This document shows positions 42,035-48,273 of a stretch of DNA of 48,273 bases, one piece after another. The stretch is from the NCBI GenBank assembly GCA_903921205.1, contig CAIXPF010000168.1:1-48273 (forward strand), in the 5' to 3' direction. This DNA comes from an uncultured Acidimicrobiia bacterium. Its GTDB lineage: Bacteria; Actinomycetota; Acidimicrobiia; Acidimicrobiales; CAIXPF01. The notes under the pieces were generated by a model. That model saw only the letters and a list, made by a program, of their open reading frames with translations, did no database searches and was not told the origin of the DNA. Position 1 is the first letter of the stretch. Every line of letters begins with the position of its first letter. The position numbers and the translations under genes are program-made.

Positions 42035-43046
42035 CCTTCCCGGCATCATCAGCGCCGCCGAGCTCCGTCTCACCGCCGACGCCATCGCCGACTGGCAGCT
42101 GTCCAATGGGATGATCCCGTGGTTTCCCGGCGGCCACGCCGACCCGTGGAACCACACCGAGGCCGCCATGGCCCTCATGGTCGGTGGCCACCACCGGGCT
42201 GCGGAGCGGGCGTTCGAGTGGTTGGCGGCCCGGCAACGGCCGGATGGGGCATGGCACCGGTACTACCTGGCCGACGGGGTCGAGGAGGCCAAGCTCGACG
42301 CCAACTGCTGTGCCTATCCCGCCACCGGGCTGTGGTTCCTGTACCGCAGCAGCGGCGACCGGGGTCTGCTCGAGGCGTTCTGGCCGATGGTCGACGCCGC
42401 CCTCGACTTCGTGCTCGGCCTGCAGACCGGACGGGGCGAGGTGCTCTGGGCGCGCGAGAGCGACGGCACGCCCTGGTCGTTCGCGTTGCTGACGGGCAAT
42501 GCGTCCATCAGCCTCAGTCTGCGCTGCGGCCTGTTGCTCGCCGCTGAGGTCGGGGTGCAGCGGCCCCGCTGGCAGCAGGCCCTCGATCGCCTGCTCGCAG
42601 CGATCCGCCACCATCCCGATGCCTTCGCCCCGAAGCACCGCTGGGCGATGGACTGGTACTACCCGGTGCTCGTCGGCGCCCTCGATCCCGCCGTCGCCCG
42701 GGCCCGCCTCGAGCAGGACCGCCACCGTTTCGTGCTCGACGGGCACGGGGTGCGCTGTGTGGCCGACCAGCCTTGGATCACCGCCGCGGAGACCTGTGAG
42801 TGCGCCCTCGCCCACCTCGCGGCCGGTGAGACCGCCGTCGCCGAGGAGCTGTTCGCCTGGACCCTGGCCCACCGCGACGCCGACACCGGCCGCTACTCGA
42901 CCGGGCTGGTGCATCCCGGGGCGATCACCTTCCCCGACGGCGAGACGTCCACCTACACCGCCGCCGCAGTGATCCTCGCCGCCGACGCCCTCGCCGGCGA
43001 CGGGCCGGCTGCGGACCTGTTCGCCCACCGGCCGACAACCGGCTGA
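42021..43046 (+). CDS. Alpha/alpha-toroid protein (prenyltransferase/squalene-cyclase-like or glycosidase-like)
   Basis: A 341-residue helical protein with repeated toroid motifs: AIADWQLSNGMIPWFPGGHA, WLAARQRPDGAWHRYYLADG (a QW-like QxxDGxW), ANCCAYPATGLWFLYRSSGD, VLGLQTGRGEVLWARESDGT, AMDWYYPVLVGALD and WITAAETCECALAHLAAGET. This is the (alpha/alpha)6 barrel shared by terpenoid cyclases and several glycoside hydrolases. No cyclase DxDD motif is seen, so it is not a standard squalene cyclase; a glycan-active role agrees better with the adjoining glycosyltransferase. Start overlaps the methyltransferase end. Confidence 0.72.
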   Translation: MSLRDLPGIISAAELRLTADAIADWQLSNGMIPWFPGGHADPWNHTEAAMALMVGGHHRAAERAFEWLAARQRPDGAWHRYYLADGVEEAKLDANCCAYPATGLWFLYRSSGDRGLLEAFWPMVDAALDFVLGLQTGRGEVLWARESDGTPWSFALLTGNASISLSLRCGLLLAAEVGVQRPRWQQALDRLLAAIRHHPDAFAPKHRWAMDWYYPVLVGALDPAVARARLEQDRHRFVLDGHGVRCVADQPWITAAETCECALAHLAAGETAVAEELFAWTLAHRDADTGRYSTGLVHPGAITFPDGETSTYTAAAVILAADALAGDGPAADLFAHRPTTG

Positions 43047-43132
43047 CCACCCCGCCGACCCGAGCCCGACCCACCCGACCCACCCGACCGGGTCGTTCGG
43101 GCCGGCCGCCGGGAAAGCCTGCGACCCTGCCC

Positions 43133-43138
43133 TAGCGT
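43133..43138 (+). promoter_or_regulatory. Leaderless -10 element (TAGCGT) for the 43145 lipoprotein
   Basis: TAGCGT, six bases, ATG at 43145. Confidence 0.5.
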
Positions 43139-43144
43139 GATCGG

Positions 43145-43684
43145 ATGCCTCGTCGTCGTCTGCTCGTGCTCGCCACCCCGCTGCTCGTCGCCGGGCTGCT
43201 CGCCGGGGCCTGCGGCGGATCCACCGACGGGGCCGACGCCCCCGCCACGACCGTCCCCATCCCCGTCCCCAGCACGACCGGCGCCGGCACCGCCGCAGCA
43301 GCGGGCGACCCGTTCTGTCAGAAGGTCACCGAAGCCGGTGAGAAGTTCGGGATGGACCTCTCCGTCGCCAACCTCGGCGCAGCGCTGCAGCAACTTCCGG
43401 AGGCGGCTGCACTGCTCGGTCAGGCGCAGGCCGTCGCCCCGCCCGAGATCAAAGCCGATCTCACGGTGCTGGCCGGCACGCTCGAGGAGCTCACCCCGCT
43501 GCTGAGCAGGATCGCCACGCTGAACGCCGCGGCCAAGACCGACGCCGCTGCCGCCACCGAGGCGCAGAAGGCCACGCTGGAGCTGATGGGCCGCCTGACC
43601 TCGACCCAGTCGAGCGGGTTCGCCACTGCGGTCGCCAACCTCAACGCCTACAGCAAGCAGCACTGCGGCGTGAAGTTCGTCTGA
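43145..43684 (+). CDS. Predicted lipoprotein, helical, unknown function
   Basis: A 179-residue protein with signal MPRRRLLVLATPLLVAGLLA followed by lipobox AGAC and a Thr/Pro spacer. The mature part is almost all helix (LGAALQQLPEAAALLGQAQA, DLTVLAGTLEELTPLLSRIA, TEAQKATLELMGRLTST) and has two Cys (FCQKV and KQHCGVKF) that could form a disulphide joining its ends. It should be anchored on the outer membrane face. No family is recognised; four-helix solute-sensing or chaperone-like proteins have similar layouts. Monocistronic with leaderless start, convergent with the next methyltransferase. Confidence 0.72.
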   Translation: MPRRRLLVLATPLLVAGLLAGACGGSTDGADAPATTVPIPVPSTTGAGTAAAAGDPFCQKVTEAGEKFGMDLSVANLGAALQQLPEAAALLGQAQAVAPPEIKADLTVLAGTLEELTPLLSRIATLNAAAKTDAAAATEAQKATLELMGRLTSTQSSGFATAVANLNAYSKQHCGVKFV

Positions 43685-43736
43685 CCGGTCGGGCGGGCCG
43701 GCACGCGCAACCGGGCCGGAGACGAAGACCGTCCGG

Positions 43737-44438
43737 CTACCGGACCGACGGCCGCGACGTGGGCCGCAGCGGGGCGTCGAGCCGTTGCAGCACCCGCAGC
43801 GACCCGCACCCTTCGAGCTCGACGAACGCGCCGCTGGCCAGGGCCCGGCCGTAGATCTCGTAGGGAGGACGTCCCCCGTCCGCGGGGTCGGGGAACACGT
43901 CGTGGATGGCCAGCCGGCCACCGGGGGCGACCAGCGGCGCCCAGCACTCGTAGTCGTGGTGGGCGGGGTCCTCGCCGTGACCGCCGTCGATGAACAGCAG
44001 GGCCAGCGGCGGCGTCCACCACCGGGCCACGGTCGCGGACTCGCCGACCACGGCGACCACCACGTCCTCGAGGCCGGCGTCCTGCACGGTGCGACGGAAG
44101 TGGGGCAGCGTGTCGAGCAGGCCGACCGCCGGATCGACCAGGTCCGGTTCGTGCCATTCCCAACCGAGCTGGTTCTCCTCGGACCCGCGGTGATGGTCGA
44201 CGCAGAACAACACCCGCCCCGTCCGCCTGGCGGCGTCACCGAGGTAGAGCGCGGACTTCCCGCAGTAGCTGCCGATCTCCAGCAACGGCCCGGCCACCTC
44301 GGCGCGCACCGCGCACGCGGCACGGTGCAGCGCCAAGCCCTCCTCGGGTGGCAGGAACCCCCGGGCTTCGTCGGCCCGCCGGCGCAGCTCCGCCGACGGT
44401 TCCGCGGCCCGCTCGGCAGCGGCGGACGAGGTGCTCAC
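43737..44438 (-). CDS. Class I SAM-dependent methyltransferase (Methyltransf_24 type)
   Basis: A 233-residue enzyme: LHRAACAVRAEVAGPLLEIGSYCGKSALYLGDAA contains the motif I GSYCGKS, RVLFCVDHHRGSEENQLGWE the acidic motif, LALLFIDGGHGEDPAHHDYE motif II with the IDGGH metal-type triad, and WAPLVAPGGRLAIHDVFPDP motif IV. The group includes cephalosporin/rhamnose O-methyltransferase-like and macrocin-O-methyltransferase-like proteins. The GTG start overlaps the stop of the nitroreductase gene (GTGA), so they are coupled. Substrate unknown. Confidence 0.84.
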   Translation of the reverse strand: MSTSSAAAERAAEPSAELRRRADEARGFLPPEEGLALHRAACAVRAEVAGPLLEIGSYCGKSALYLGDAARRTGRVLFCVDHHRGSEENQLGWEWHEPDLVDPAVGLLDTLPHFRRTVQDAGLEDVVVAVVGESATVARWWTPPLALLFIDGGHGEDPAHHDYECWAPLVAPGGRLAIHDVFPDPADGGRPPYEIYGRALASGAFVELEGCGSLRVLQRLDAPLRPTSRPSVR

Positions 44439-45079
44439 CAGGTGTCGACGTGGATGATCGACATGGGGTCGGGGCGCAGCGCCGCCTTGAAGTCGGTTCC
44501 CTTGGTGAAGGCCACCGGCGTCATCAGTGCCTGGCTCACCCGGTCGTAGGGGATGCCCAGGATGTCCGCCGCCTCCTGCTCGAAGCGCAGGTGCAACGTG
44601 GTCCAGCAGGTTCCGAGGCCGCGGGCGCGGGCGGCCAGCATGAAGCTCCATGCCGCCGGCAGGATGGCACCGAGCAGGCCCGCCGCGTTGGCCCCCGAGG
44701 CGCGGCCCTCGATGCAGGGCAGCACCAGTGCCGGGGCATCGCCCATCCGCTCGGCGAGGAACTCCGCCGAGGAGGCCACCCGCGACTGCTGGGCGTCACG
44801 GTCGGGCTCGCCGTGGGTGACCGCGCCGGCGTAGATCGGCGAGGTGCGGTAGCCGACGAACGCCCGGGAGTAGAGCTCGCCGAGGGCCTGCTTCTTGGCC
44901 GGGTCGGTGACCACCATGAAATGCCAGCCCTGCAGGTTCGACCCGGTGGGGGCCTGCTGGGCCAGACCGACGCACTCGGCGATCAGCTCGAGGGGAACCG
45001 GCCGGTCGAAGTCGAGCCGCTTTCGTACGGCGCGAGTGGTGGACAGCAGTTCGTCGGGGGTGAGCGGCAGCGTCGACAT
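44435..45079 (-). CDS. Nitroreductase family FMN oxidoreductase
   Basis: A 214-residue nitroreductase: TTRAVRKRLDFDRPVPLELI with the N-terminal FMN-contact Arg residues, LAQQAPTGSNLQGWHFMVVTDP (FMN phosphate loop), AAWSFMLAARARGLGTCWTT, and ILGIPYDRVSQALMTPVAFTKG. The family reduces nitroaromatics, quinones or flavins with NAD(P)H, and includes mycobacterial deazaflavin- and FMN-linked members. Full length. The ATG at 45079 is seven bases after TACCGT. It leads a two-gene unit with the methyltransferase. Confidence 0.87.
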   Translation of the reverse strand: MSTLPLTPDELLSTTRAVRKRLDFDRPVPLELIAECVGLAQQAPTGSNLQGWHFMVVTDPAKKQALGELYSRAFVGYRTSPIYAGAVTHGEPDRDAQQSRVASSAEFLAERMGDAPALVLPCIEGRASGANAAGLLGAILPAAWSFMLAARARGLGTCWTTLHLRFEQEAADILGIPYDRVSQALMTPVAFTKGTDFKAALRPDPMSIIHVDTW

Positions 45080-45086
45080 GACCTGC

Positions 45087-45092
45087 ACGGTA
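45087..45092 (-). promoter_or_regulatory. Leaderless -10 element (TACCGT) for the nitroreductase unit
   Basis: TACCGT on the minus strand, seven bases, ATG at 45079. Confidence 0.45.
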
Positions 45093-45123
45093 CCGGATCG
45101 CCTGGGTGGCGACCGCCCGCCGC

Positions 45124-45570
45124 TCAGGCTGCGACGGCGGCGGCCTCGGTCTCCTTGGCCTTGAACACGGCCCGGTCGAGCAGCACGTACTTGGCCACCC
45201 ACACCACGAACCAGGCCAGGAGCGACGCGGCGTTGATGACCAGCACCTTCGAGCCCCAGATGTCGTGGGCGACCGAGGTGGACACGGTGGACAGCAGCAG
45301 GCCCACGAAGTTGAGCACCCAGAACGGCAGCACCTCGCGCCGGATCGAGTGGGGGCCGGATTTCTCCCACACGTAGCGGCGGGCCAACAGGTAGGCGGGC
45401 ACCGTACCGATGGCCACGGCGAGGAGGTTCGCCAGCGCAGCTTCCATGCCGATGACCACGAACAACGCCAGCAGCGACTGGCCGAGCACGACGTTGAACA
45501 CCGACACGCCGCCGTAGCGGATGAGCTTCATGGCGTGATCCGCCCAGAGCCGAGAAGCCTTCGCCAGCAT
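45124..45570 (-). CDS. GtrA-like integral membrane protein
   Basis: A 148-residue protein with four hydrophobic segments: LIRYGGVSVFNVVLGQSLLALFVV, ANLLAVAIGTVPAYLLARRYVW, VLPFWVLNFVGLLLSTVSTSV and LVINAASLLAWFVVWVAKYVLLD. The RYGGVS opening, the YLLARRYVW turn and the KYVLLDRAVF end match the GtrA/DPMS2 family, small flippase-like proteins that move polyprenyl-linked sugars. No glycosyltransferase is adjacent on this strand, but the GT4 operon is 2 kb away. ATG 45570 follows TAGGCT by eight bases; a GTG three bases... one codon earlier (45573) is equally possible. Confidence 0.82.
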   Translation of the reverse strand: MLAKASRLWADHAMKLIRYGGVSVFNVVLGQSLLALFVVIGMEAALANLLAVAIGTVPAYLLARRYVWEKSGPHSIRREVLPFWVLNFVGLLLSTVSTSVAHDIWGSKVLVINAASLLAWFVVWVAKYVLLDRAVFKAKETEAAAVAA

Positions 45571-45578
45571 CACTCCCG

Positions 45579-45584
45579 AGCCTA
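45579..45584 (-). promoter_or_regulatory. -10 element (TAGGCT) for the GtrA-like gene
   Basis: TAGGCT on the minus strand, five bases before GTG 45573 and eight before ATG 45570. Confidence 0.45.
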
Positions 45585-45678
45585 GCCGTCCTCCCCGACG
45601 TACGGTCAGCACCCCCGACGGCGCGACGCCGGAGACCGCCGGGAACCCGCCGAATGCGGCCGAGGGCGGTGCCTGCGT

Positions 45679-45684
45679 TATCCT
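45679..45684 (+). promoter_or_regulatory. -10 element (TATCCT) for the small 45719 protein
   Basis: TATCCT lies 34 bases before the ATG, which would give a leader of about 28 nt carrying AAGGAGGT. Confidence 0.35.
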
Positions 45685-45718
45685 CCTCGCTCGTCAGGTT
45701 CTGTGAAGGAGGTCACTC

Positions 45719-45967
45719 ATGCCCACGAAGGCCGGGGAACGCCTGAAGTTCGATACCGGTAGCGCCGAGGTGGTCGTCACCAAGGGTGGAGACGGGACGA
45801 TCGAGTTCGATCCCTCCGGTGCCGGCGCGTTGCAGGTCGGCAAGCGCTACACCGACGAGGCGAGCGGCATCGAGGTGCTCGTCACCAAGCCGGGCGCCGG
45901 TGCGCTGAAGGTGAACGGGGCCGAGATGGCCCAGGTCCAGCCCAAGCAGACCAAGTCGGCTGACTGA
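45719..45967 (+). CDS. Small soluble protein of unknown function (82 residues), strong ribosome binding site
   Basis: The protein starts MPTKAGERLKFDTGSAEVVV and is rich in Gly, Lys, Val and Asp, with alternating beta-like segments (AEVVVTKGGDGTIEFDPS, GIEVLVTKPGAGALKVNG) that look like two related halves, each containing a VVTK/LVTK motif followed by G-x-G. There is no signal or membrane segment. AAGGAGGT, essentially the perfect Shine-Dalgarno, lies five nt before the ATG, far better than in neighbouring genes, suggesting high expression. No family is recognised. Ten nt separate it from the crotonase gene. Confidence 0.7.
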   Translation: MPTKAGERLKFDTGSAEVVVTKGGDGTIEFDPSGAGALQVGKRYTDEASGIEVLVTKPGAGALKVNGAEMAQVQPKQTKSAD

Positions 45968-45976
45968 GGCCCAGCG

Positions 45977-46738
45977 GTGCACCCTGCACGGTTGGGGCAG
46001 GAGCGACTCCACGACGGCGCGCAGGTGATCCTGCGTCTGCCCGGAGGGGCGCTCGACGCCCGCACCGCCGCAGCGGTCGCCGCGGCCGCTCATGAACTCA
46101 CCGAGGATCGGGCCGTGCGGGTGGTGGTGATCACCGCCCACGGCCCGGACTTCTGTACGGGCCCCGATCCAGGGCTCGACCCGATCGGGCTCGGTGACGA
46201 CCCGGCGGCGGCCATCGCCCGCATCCGGGTGCCGGTCATCGCGGCGGTGCGCGGCACCTGTTCGTCGGTCGGCCTGGAGCTGGCGTTGGCCTGCGACATC
46301 GTGGTGGCCACGGCCTCGGCGAGCTTCGCGCTCGACGACGTCGCCACGGGCCGCGGCCTGCCCTGCTGGGGCGGGACCCAACGTCTCGCCCGCGCCGTGG
46401 GCACCGCCCGAGCGACGGCGATGGTGCTGTGCGGCGACGCCCTCGCTGCGCCGGCCGCCGAGGCCGCAGGGCTCGTGTGGTCGCTCACCACCGACGACCC
46501 GGACGCGCCGGACGGGCTCGAGGCGCGGACCACGGCCCTGGCCGACAAGCTGCGCGGCCTCGGCCCCCTGGCGCTGGAGTTCGCCAAGGAGGCCGTCCAC
46601 CGCGGTGCCGAACTGCCGCTGCGCGACGGGCTGCGCCTCGAGGGTGATCTGAACACGCTGCTGGCGACGTCGTCGGACCGGGCCGAAGGCCTGTCAGCGT
46701 TCTTCGCCAAGCGGCCCGCCGACTTCGCCGGTCGATGA
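45977..46738 (+). CDS. Enoyl-CoA hydratase/isomerase (crotonase) family protein
   Basis: A 253-residue crotonase: VVVITAHGPDFCTGPDP is the first oxyanion-hole region, IAAVRGTCSSVGLELALACDIVVATA the second, and FALDDVATGRGLPCWGGTQRLARAVG the active-site helix. The first catalytic Glu (GLELALACD) is present, but the usual PE of the second site reads DD, and the GGG of the second oxyanion loop reads SSVG. It may therefore be an isomerase, hydrolase or non-hydratase member. The GTG start has no strong ribosome site. The next gene overlaps by four bases, forming an acyl-CoA operon. Confidence 0.82.
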   Translation: MHPARLGQERLHDGAQVILRLPGGALDARTAAAVAAAAHELTEDRAVRVVVITAHGPDFCTGPDPGLDPIGLGDDPAAAIARIRVPVIAAVRGTCSSVGLELALACDIVVATASASFALDDVATGRGLPCWGGTQRLARAVGTARATAMVLCGDALAAPAAEAAGLVWSLTTDDPDAPDGLEARTTALADKLRGLGPLALEFAKEAVHRGAELPLRDGLRLEGDLNTLLATSSDRAEGLSAFFAKRPADFAGR

Positions 46739-48081
46739 CCACCCGGGCGCACCGACCGCTCGGCACTCCCCCCGGGTTTCCCACCGGCATCCTCCCGCCG
46801 GGCACCCGGGCCCGGGCACATCGGCTGCTGGGGTCCTGCGCGGTCCTGCTCGACGAGCTGTCCGGTACCGGCGCAGCATCCGAGGCGACCCGCTGGGAGG
46901 TCGACGACGACCTGCTCGACGCGCATCTGCTGCTGCCCCACGTGATCGCCGCAGCCAACGGGCTCGAACCGCCGCCGCCCTCCCCCGACCCCTTCCCGGC
47001 ACCCGGCGGCGGCTGGGTCCTCGTCGACCTCGGCCCCGACGACGAGCCGACCTGGGCCACGCTGCGCGCCGTGCTCGATGACGAGGCGCGCGCCGGCGGC
47101 GCGCCACCGGATGCCGAGCACCTGGCCCGCCGGGCCCAGGAGTGGCGGCTGGCCGTCACCCCCTATCGACCGCGCCGGACCGTCGCGCCCCGTAGACCGA
47201 GCTGGGCAGCGGCCGGTCCACCGGCCGTCGCCGCGGCCGCCGCCCCGGCAGGGCCCCGGCGACCGTCCGGGCCGGGCCCGGCAGCGCACGGGCTCCCGCT
47301 GGCCGGGGTGCGAATCGTCGACCTCACCGCCATGTGGGCCGGGCCGCTGGCCACCTGGCTGGCGGCCTCGATGGGGGCCGAGGTGCTCAAGGTCGAGGCC
47401 GCCTGCCGTCGCGACGGGTTCCGCCGGGGTGCCCGGCCCGCAGCCGCCGGACCCGGTGACGGTGCGCTGTTCGTGGCGCTCGACCACGGCAAGACCCCGG
47501 TCGAGCTCGACCTGCGGGTTGCGGCCGACCACCGGCGCTTCCTCGAGCTCGTCGGCACGGCAGATGTGGTGATCGACAGCTTCAGCCGTCGGGTCCGGCC
47601 CAACCTCGGCATCGACCCCTGCCGTCTTGCAGCCGGACGAACGGACCTGATCGACCTCTCGCTGACCGCCTTCGACCCGACCGGGCCGCAGGCCGACTGG
47701 GTGGCCTACGGAGCCGGGGTCCACGCCGCATCCGGCCTGGCCCAAGCCGTCCGCATGCCCGGTGACGAACCGGGACCACCGGCGCCGACGCTGGTGCCCT
47801 ATGCCGACCCGCTGGCCGGCCTCGAACTGTTCCTGGCCATCGTCGGCGCCCTGGTCGCCCGCGGCCGTGGTGCGACCGGGCCGTGGCGGATCGAACGTTC
47901 GCTCGAGGGCGCGATCGCCCCGTTGCTCGCCGTGTCCACCGACGACCAGGCCGCGGGCACCGCCGAGGAGCTGGCGTCGTGGGCGGCGGGTGCGGCACGG
48001 CGCAGTGTCCGGCGCGACGGCTGTGCCGTGCTGCCGCCACCGTTGCGGCGGGCCGGGATCGATCCGGGATGCCGGACGTGA
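46735..48081 (+). CDS. CaiB/BaiF (family III) CoA-transferase, rearranged domain order
   Basis: A 448-residue protein. Residues ~190-358 are the usual N-terminal half of a family III CoA-transferase: LPLAGVRIVDLTAMWAGPLATWLAASMGAEVLKVEA, then VIDSFSRRVRPNLGID and VPYADPLAGLELF with Asp358 at the catalytic position (168 residues into the core). Only ~90 residues follow, instead of over 200. In front of the core lie ~190 residues including GGGWVLVDLGPDDEPTWATL and HLARRAQEWRLAVTPYRP, which look like the small domain normally found after the catalytic Asp. The protein thus seems permuted. It would move CoA between acids. Its ATG overlaps the crotonase stop. Confidence 0.78.
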   Translation: MTTRAHRPLGTPPGFPTGILPPGTRARAHRLLGSCAVLLDELSGTGAASEATRWEVDDDLLDAHLLLPHVIAAANGLEPPPPSPDPFPAPGGGWVLVDLGPDDEPTWATLRAVLDDEARAGGAPPDAEHLARRAQEWRLAVTPYRPRRTVAPRRPSWAAAGPPAVAAAAAPAGPRRPSGPGPAAHGLPLAGVRIVDLTAMWAGPLATWLAASMGAEVLKVEAACRRDGFRRGARPAAAGPGDGALFVALDHGKTPVELDLRVAADHRRFLELVGTADVVIDSFSRRVRPNLGIDPCRLAAGRTDLIDLSLTAFDPTGPQADWVAYGAGVHAASGLAQAVRMPGDEPGPPAPTLVPYADPLAGLELFLAIVGALVARGRGATGPWRIERSLEGAIAPLLAVSTDDQAAGTAEELASWAAGAARRSVRRDGCAVLPPPLRRAGIDPGCRT

Positions 48082-48273
48082 GCGACGAGGTGCTCCTCGA
48101 GGTCGATGAGGGCGTGGCCACCATCACGCTCAACCGGCCGGACACGCTGAACATCGTCAGCGTCGCGGTGCGCGACGCCCTGATCGAGGCGGTCCTCGGC
48201 GCCCGGGACCACCCCGATGTCCGGGCCGTGGTGCTGGCGGCCCGGGGCCGGCACTTCTCCGCCGGTGCCGACC
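48069..48273 (+). CDS. Enoyl-CoA hydratase/isomerase family protein (partial, runs off right edge)
   Basis: The visible 68 residues read (MPD)VSDEVLLEVDEGVATITLN, then RPDTLN and VVLAARGRHFSAGAD, the N-terminal crotonase pattern including the first oxyanion-hole segment (HFSAGAD). ATG 48069 and GTG 48078 are both in frame; the GTG overlaps the CoA-transferase stop (GTGA), the ATG by more. Unlike the 45977 gene this one has the standard F-S-A-G-A-D motif, so it is the likelier true hydratase of the operon. The C-terminal two thirds is outside the window. Confidence 0.85.
   Translation, partial: MPDVSDEVLLEVDEGVATITLNRPDTLNIVSVAVRDALIEAVLGARDHPDVRAVVLAARGRHFSAGAD

Noticed and set aside
1-48273. 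tRNA, rRNA, insertion sequence, prophage, toxin-antitoxin or restriction genes
   Set aside because: I looked for conserved stem-loop or T-loop sequences, transposase DDE motifs, integrase and nuclease motifs and found none I could support.

Overview
The window is very GC-rich, densely coded chromosomal DNA. The gene content points to Actinomycetota: a class E-type sortase, an F420/PPOX-family protein, an MMPL exporter, an actinobacterial-type Lhr helicase, HemY-type haem synthesis, and many genes whose start codon sits 6-8 nt after a TAnnnT -10 box (leaderless transcription). The overall style (short spacers, GTG starts, three-gene GT4/methyltransferase/toroid operon) would fit Acidimicrobiia or a relative, but that rank is inference. 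I see no tRNA, rRNA, CRISPR, IS element or phage gene, so this reads as ordinary core and accessory chromosome rather than an island.

Layout. 1-2951: a Clp N-domain protein running off the left edge, a TPR protein, a lipoprotein and a left-handed beta-helix acetyltransferase. 2952-3448: a gene-poor gap with a minus-strand promoter, a strong intrinsic terminator (together a candidate small RNA) and a tiny membrane ORF. 3449-7499: class III aminotransferase, methyltransferase-like protein, LysM lipoprotein, Ppx/GppA phosphatase. 7534-14022: APH-type kinase, CAP-domain lipoprotein, a MacB-type ABC transporter pair, L-2-hydroxyglutarate oxidase. 14041-17494: an unknown protein and an MMPL transporter, separated by a 15-bp minisatellite in their shared upstream region. 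17519-21641: a large adenylate cyclase/AAA/TPR signalling protein and a PPOX flavoprotein.

21638-23691 is a riboflavin unit: promoter, clear FMN riboswitch, RibBA (with a degenerate GTP cyclohydrolase II half) and lumazine synthase. 23769-30713 holds a Nei-type glycosylase, a PLP dehydratase coupled to a GNAT acetyltransferase, and an Lhr helicase split by one apparent 1-nt deletion. 30739-36678 holds a 2OG-Fe(II) oxygenase, a secreted HExxH lipoprotein, and a translationally coupled patatin-hemE-hemY operon. 36817-39839 holds a sortase, an apolipoprotein N-acyltransferase whose catalytic cysteine position reads serine, and Dtd.

39903-43046 is a coupled glycosyltransferase, methyltransferase and alpha-toroid operon of unknown product. 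The right end (43145-48273) has a lipoprotein, a methyltransferase/nitroreductase pair, a GtrA-like membrane protein, a small protein with a near-perfect Shine-Dalgarno, and a crotonase/CoA-transferase/crotonase operon cut by the right edge.

The most informative signals are the window-wide leaderless promoter pattern, the serine-for-cysteine Lnt, the RibBA with a damaged second domain under an FMN riboswitch, the terminated minus-strand transcript near 3.1 kb, the apparently permuted CoA transferase, and several short tandem repeats placed at gene boundaries. I do not see a convincing wholly new defence or mobile system.
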